Origin: Phymorhynchus buccinoides
Taxonomy: Eukaryota; Mollusca; Gastropoda; Neogastropoda; Raphitomidae
Assembly (NCBI GenBank): GCA_017654935.2
Contig: CM065712.1
Span: 27,768,459 to 27,832,458, forward strand
Direction of reading: 5' to 3'
Length of the DNA stretch: 64,000 bases
The stretch's first letter is position 1; each line of letters opens with the position of its first letter. Position numbers and translations under genes: made by a program. The notes beneath the pieces are model-generated. The model did not search any database. It saw nothing but the letters and a program-made list of their open reading frames with translations, and was not told where the DNA came from. Below, in pieces: positions 63,411 to 64,000 of this stretch.

Positions 63411-64000
63411 TCACTGTCTACGAAGCTTTTTGACCTGTCTTTTGTTCTTCTCTATCTCATTCCGCACAGTGCATTTCAGTTTCCGCCATGATCTGCTTTG
63501 CAACAAAGGATTAGTCTTGAGTACCTTCTCACAATCTGCTTTTCTTGGAACAACTCTATCGTCAATGTGTCGTCTGAAAAGTTTGTGAATAAGATCTGTT
63601 TCTTCCTCAGTTAAGATATCTTTAGTCTGACTGGTCAGGGTTTTGCTGCTGGATGATCCTGGAATCATGCTAGCTTCACTTGATTGAGGAATCACTGGAA
63701 TCGCTTGGCAACCACCAGGATGTGGACTTCTTGGTCTTTTGTTTCTTGGTCTCTTTGGTCGCGACACCCTTTCTTCTCCAAGTGCATGAGCAGACGGCTG
63801 TGACACCCTTTCTTCTCCAAGTGCATGAGCAGAAGGCTGTGACACCCTTTCTTCTCCAAGTGCTGAGCAGAAGGCTGTGACACCCTTTCTTCTCCAAGTG
63901 CGTGAGCAGAAGGCTGTGACACCCTTTCTTCTCCAAGTGCATGAGCAGAAGGCTGTGACACCCTTTCTTCTCCAAGTGCATGAGCAGAAGGCTGTGACAC
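63411..64000 (-). CDS. C-terminus of an uncharacterised protein with 13-residue repeats (partial)
   Basis: The minus-strand frame enters from beyond the window end and stops at 63411-63413. From the N-terminal side it has tandem HALGEERVSQPSA repeats and a basic linker (SRPKRPRNKRPRSPH) that could be a nuclear localisation signal. A Ser-rich stretch follows, then a folded-looking domain (EEETDLIHKLFRRHI, ADCEKVLKTNPLL, RSWRKLKCTVRNEIEKN). I recall a similar F..HI...P...DC......L..R.W...K..V.N.I pattern at the C-terminus of uncharacterised animal proteins, some with transposon-like distribution, but could not check. One 38 bp repeat unit (63861-63898) shifts the frame, so either the gene is broken there, the repeat is mis-sequenced, or the start lies downstream of it. 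Confidence 0.5.
   Translation of the reverse strand, partial: VTAFCSCTWRRKGVTAFCSCTWRRKGVTAFCSRTWRRKGVTAFCSALGEERVSQPSAHALGEERVSQPSAHALGEERVSRPKRPRNKRPRSPHPGGCQAIPVIPQSSEASMIPGSSSSKTLTSQTKDILTEEETDLIHKLFRRHIDDRVVPRKADCEKVLKTNPLLQSRSWRKLKCTVRNEIEKNKRQVKKLRRQ
63783..64000. repeat. 39 bp coding minisatellite, at least 5.5 units
   Basis: The unit is TGCATGAGCAGAAGGCTGTG plus ACACCCTTTCTTCTCCAAG. Units start at 63783, 63822, 63861 (38 bp, one A missing), 63899, 63938 and 63977, and continue past the window end. Confidence 0.97.

Overview
This window is repeat-dominated eukaryotic DNA, most likely from an invertebrate animal and perhaps a gastropod mollusc. The guess rests on several kinds of non-LTR retrotransposon, a last exon resembling TRIM/NHL-type beta-propeller proteins, long CA/GT/CT microsatellites, many minisatellites and families of small inverted-repeat DNA transposons. 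Nothing looks prokaryotic: there are no operons or compact genes. Three runs of exactly 500 N (6079-6578, 25744-26243, 50178-50677) are scaffolding gaps, so order and distance across them are not assured.

Layout: 508-3475 (+) is a 5'-truncated L2/CR1-like LINE with a stop and a frameshift. 5152-5375 and 5834-6072 are small inverted-repeat elements. 6579-9600 is unassigned sequence with a C-rich block. 9627-11003 is a 1.4 kb CA-rich tract. 11289-11402 (-) is a possible orphan exon. 12301-14052 holds CT and CA microsatellites and a ~180 bp tandem repeat. 14530-17600 holds old dispersed repeats and a foldback element. 19935-21760 (+) is a LINE fragment whose reverse-transcriptase region has expanded into a 71 bp minisatellite. 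It abuts an L1/Tx1-like LINE tail on the other strand (21770-22400). A 57 bp minisatellite fills 22641-25013.

After the second gap, 26245-27045 (+) is the clearest host coding sequence, a beta-propeller C-terminus. 27383-30752 (-) is a LINE with reverse transcriptase and RNase H, disabled by frameshifts and an apparent catalytic substitution. 30935-34330 is a run of minisatellites (107, 51, 31 and 71 bp units).

From about 37.25 kb to 62.94 kb the window holds two near-identical ~12-13 kb copies (A, 37255-50177; B, 50678-62936) separated by the third gap. Each contains a 16 bp minisatellite of 4.4-4.7 kb, a 62 bp minisatellite, several MITEs, an internal ~1 kb duplication and four copies of a short protein-coding module I cannot identify. 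This may be a real segmental duplication or two haplotypes joined end to end. The window ends in the C-terminus of a minus-strand gene (63411 to beyond 64000) with 13-residue tandem repeats.

The largest open reading frames here (up to about 1,560 codons) are artefacts of repeat units without stop codons. No pathway or operon logic can be drawn; this is mainly a record of repeat birth, duplication and decay.
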